From Epichloe hybrida (taxonomy: Eukaryota; Ascomycota; Sordariomycetes; Hypocreales; Clavicipitaceae): a stretch of DNA of 64,000 nt. The DNA lies in assembly GCA_019022495.1 (NCBI GenBank), contig JAFEKR010000008.1, positions 248,001-312,000 of the forward strand. Direction: 5' to 3'. Every line of letters starts with the position of its first letter. Position 1 is the stretch's first letter. The notes under the pieces are model-generated. The model saw only the letters and a program-made list of their open reading frames with translations, was not told the origin of the DNA and searched no databases. The position numbers were made by a program, and so were the translations under genes. This document shows, one piece after another, positions 61,499 through 64,000 of this stretch.

Positions 61499-63033
61499 GC
61501 TAATTAAACTAGTATTATATTAGAAGATATAGCTTTATTACTACTTTCCCTATACTTCTTAGTTATATATTTAGTACTTTTATAGGTAAAATAATCTAGT
61601 GCCTAATAAGTTAGTATAGCATACCTAGGCTTTTTATATTTATAGTATACTAGGGATAATCTTTTCCCTTAGTCTTTACTTTATTACTATGCCTTATCTA
61701 TAGGTAATATAAAATAAGAGTATTATCTCTTTCTCTTAAAGTCCTAATCTTTTTTATTATTTTAGCCTAAACCTATTATAATCTTTACTTTCTTACCCTA
61801 GCCTTATAGTTAGCTCTAGGTTATTAGGATCTCTTAACTAATTATTTACTTTCTTATAGTATTATTTAAGCTATTTAGAAAGATTATAATTCTTAGATAT
61901 ATAGGGATTTCTTTAGGTAACTTAGCTTTTACCTTATTTTAGGCTTATATAAAGGATTAAAATAATTAGTTATTTTTTTACTTAAGATTTAGTAGTAACC
62001 TTATTACTTCTACGTATCTTATACCTATATCTATTATTCTAGTTTTTAACTATTCTAGGAAATTTACCTAGGTAATTAATAAATAATTTATATGCCTATT
62101 TATAGCTATATAATATATTTACTATTACTTTACATTATTAGCTAGGTAATTACTTATATATATTACCTTAGTTATATTATCCTTAAAGGTATAGTAGTTT
62201 AATTTAAATAATATATCTAAGTTTACTAAGAAATTCTATAGGCTTTTATATATTTCCCCTTTATATATAAGTATTTTTATTTACATTTTAATAAGATTAC
62301 CTTACTATATAATTACTACTATATTACTATAGACTATAGGTAAAATTATAGCTAATATTTAAGGAGTAATTATAAGTCTAGATTAAGGGGTAATTATAAG
62401 TCTAGTTTAAGGTCTAGCTAATCCTAGATTTGCCTTAAGCTCTCTAATTTATGCCTTTATTTATAAGACCTCTTATCTCCTCTAAAAGTAATATAGCTTA
62501 GCTTATATAACCTTATAGCATTACTATAATGCCCTTTTTTCTTTAGTTATATTATCTATACCTTTACCTAAATTAGGATTAAGTAGCGTTTATTATACCT
62601 TATTATCTATAGTTCTAGATTATAGGGGTTCTTTATTTTCCTAATTATTTATAGCTTTATTATTATAAGGTACTAGTATATTTCTTATAGATCTTTAGAG
62701 TATTAGCTATATAATAATCTAGCTAATAGTTTATATCCTTAAAAAGGTTAAGAGAGATTAATTTATTATAGCTTATACTAAAAGGTTAAGAATAAAGTAA
62801 TAGCTAAGACTATTATAGTTACTACTAGATAAATACTAGCTAGGGGTAGGTATATAAAGGTTTTAATCTCTAACCTAGCACTAATAATATACGTAGTCTT
62901 TAATAAATACCTTACTTCATAAGCATATAGCTATCTTATAGCTAGCTAGCCTCTTTGTTATTTACATAGCCTAAAGGTTCTCTAAAGACTTGCTTTAATA
63001 AACATCCTATCTTTAACCTCTGCGCTCCTGACA
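61499..63033 (-). mobile_element. Gypsy family B, 5' fragment (B3) with 5' LTR, minus orientation
   Basis: Aligns closely with 53346-54878 of B2 (gag region, primer region and 5' LTR). Its left end is the boundary with G; the rest of the element is missing. More RIP-mutated than B2 in places. Confidence 0.88.
62764..63033 (-). repeat. 5' LTR of gypsy B3
   Basis: 270 bp, TATTATAGCTTATAC to CTGCGCTCCTGACA; intact outer right end. Confidence 0.9.
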
Positions 63034-63890
63034 TTTATTAACTAATTTATAATTAGGTCTTATATATTACACTATAGCTTATAATTAAGGAGAATATAGC
63101 CCTTAAAGCTCTTAAAGGAAACTATAGTAAGGCACTAAAGACCCTATACTTACCCTATTATTATATTATAGCCCTTAGGGTTCTCTTTAAGTATTAAATT
63201 TAGTAGTAAATTTATAATAATTAGCTAATTAAAGTAAAAGAGATTAATTTATATTAGTAATAATATTATAAGTAGCCCTTAGAGAATAGCTAATTTTCTC
63301 TTAAACCCTTTAAGCCTTTTATTATTAGGGGAAAAGGGTAGCTAAAGGGGGCTCTTAGGGTAAAAAAGAGTACTAATATCTTATAGTATACTTACTATGA
63401 TCCTTTATTATTTAAACACGCTTAGGTAGCTAAGGAAGCTAAAGCTTATTAGGATTATAAGAAGGCTAATGTATTTATTATATTACCTTTAATAGTGCTA
63501 GCTATAATTAATTTAACTTAAATAACTATAACTACTATAGGGCTCTAGAGGCTTAAATCTAGTAATTCTTATAAGCTAGGTATAGTATAGCCTTAAGTAT
63601 ATTTAAGAGCTTTAGATATAATTAAAGATATAGAAGAGAATATTATAAACCTAGAGAAGAATATTATAATTTTAGTGGTTATAATAATTATAATATTAGT
63701 ATTATTATCTTATTAGATTAATAAGGATACCTCTTAATTTAAATAGGATATTCCTATAGACTTTAAAGGAGATATTAATACTTAGATTTAGGGATAAATT
63801 AATAAAGAAAAGGCATTCTTAAAGGCATTATAAGAGGTTATATTATAAATAGCTTTAGTTATAGATAGCTTTAATTAATCTAGTTATTAT
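63034..63890. other. Unassigned AT-rich RIP-mutated DNA
   Basis: Last part of the island. Stop-filled in all frames; no domain recognised. The plus strand has some longer runs without stops near 63540-63700, but nothing I can name. Confidence 0.4.
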
Positions 63891-64000
63891 AATGAGAATA
63901 CGTGGGCATGTATCATAAAAGTAAGGATAGAAGTGGGGCCCTCTAGGATAATAACTACGTGGTCTCTATGAGAATTACTATGGGCGGCCGGTAACGGATG
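63891..64000. other. Right edge of the AT-rich island
   Basis: Composition returns to about 50% GC with CpG, CpA and TpG present (for example CGTGGGCATG, GGGCGGCCGG). Too short to identify a gene; I saw no continuation of the Gyp5 tail on either strand. Confidence 0.6.

Noticed and set aside
2153..63890. AT-rich island considered as mitochondrial DNA inserted in the nucleus
   Set aside because: Composition is explained by RIP (loss of CpA and CpG only) and the sequence holds LTR elements with target-site duplications; no mitochondrial gene was seen.
2153..63890. Island considered as a centromere
   Set aside because: RIP-mutated nested retroelements fit some fungal centromeres, but the length is modest and nothing in the sequence alone distinguishes it from an ordinary heterochromatic block.

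Overview
The window is a fragment of a filamentous ascomycete (Pezizomycotina) nuclear genome. About 2.1 kb of ordinary, GC-balanced coding DNA lies at the left edge and about 100 bases of GC-balanced DNA at the right edge. Between them is a ~61.8 kb AT-rich island built almost entirely of nested LTR retrotransposons. The coding DNA is the 3' part of an intron-containing TBC-domain Rab-GAP gene of the Gyp5 type, whose reading frame runs off the known homology and stops in a TAGTG microsatellite where the island begins. The island shows a classic repeat-induced point mutation (RIP) pattern: CpA/TpG and CpG are strongly depleted and replaced by TpA, while CpT/ApG and CpC/GpG persist. Former Gln and Trp codons have become TAA and TAG. 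No intact transposon gene remains.

Layout (letters are my own family names). 1-2123, truncated GYP5-like gene. 2106-2152, a 45-base remnant of element G. 2153-3790, 3' fragment of gypsy family B. 3791-5264 and 12115-14231, remains of a minus-strand Ty1/copia element D, split by a complete minus-strand copia element C (5270-12109, TSD ATTAA). 14232-16926, 5' part of a second, plus-strand C copy (C'), cut by copia element E1 (16927-20843), itself 3'-truncated. 20844-21629, unassigned. 21630-21829, a short dispersed repeat. 21830-23138, another 3' fragment of B. 23139-23438 and 31324-36581, gypsy element A, split by complete gypsy B1 (23439-31318, TSD GATAG). 36582-37734, unassigned. 37735-37815, B LTR fragment. 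37816 to about 59298, minus-strand gypsy element F, split by complete copia E2 (39062-46104, TSD AGAAC) and complete gypsy B2 (46996-54878, TSD GAGAG). 59299-61498, non-coding satellite-rich element G with small terminal inverted repeats. 61499-63033, 5' fragment of B. 63034 to about 63890, unassigned AT-rich DNA. About 63890-64000, right edge of the island.

All intact ends, target-site duplications and domain identities were found by reading and comparing copies in the window; no database was searched. The most informative signals are: (1) RIP that fades out within the outermost ~100 bases of each inserted element and is heavy in the inward half of the same LTR pair; (2) the satellite-rich element G, whose end block also sits at the break of the GYP5-like gene; (3) a tandem hairpin/TATA-like leader array and half-tRNA primer site in copia E; and (4) a TATA-like box in the B LTR that appears to have been made by RIP. 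I found no new protein-coding system; the interest lies in genome architecture and mobile elements.
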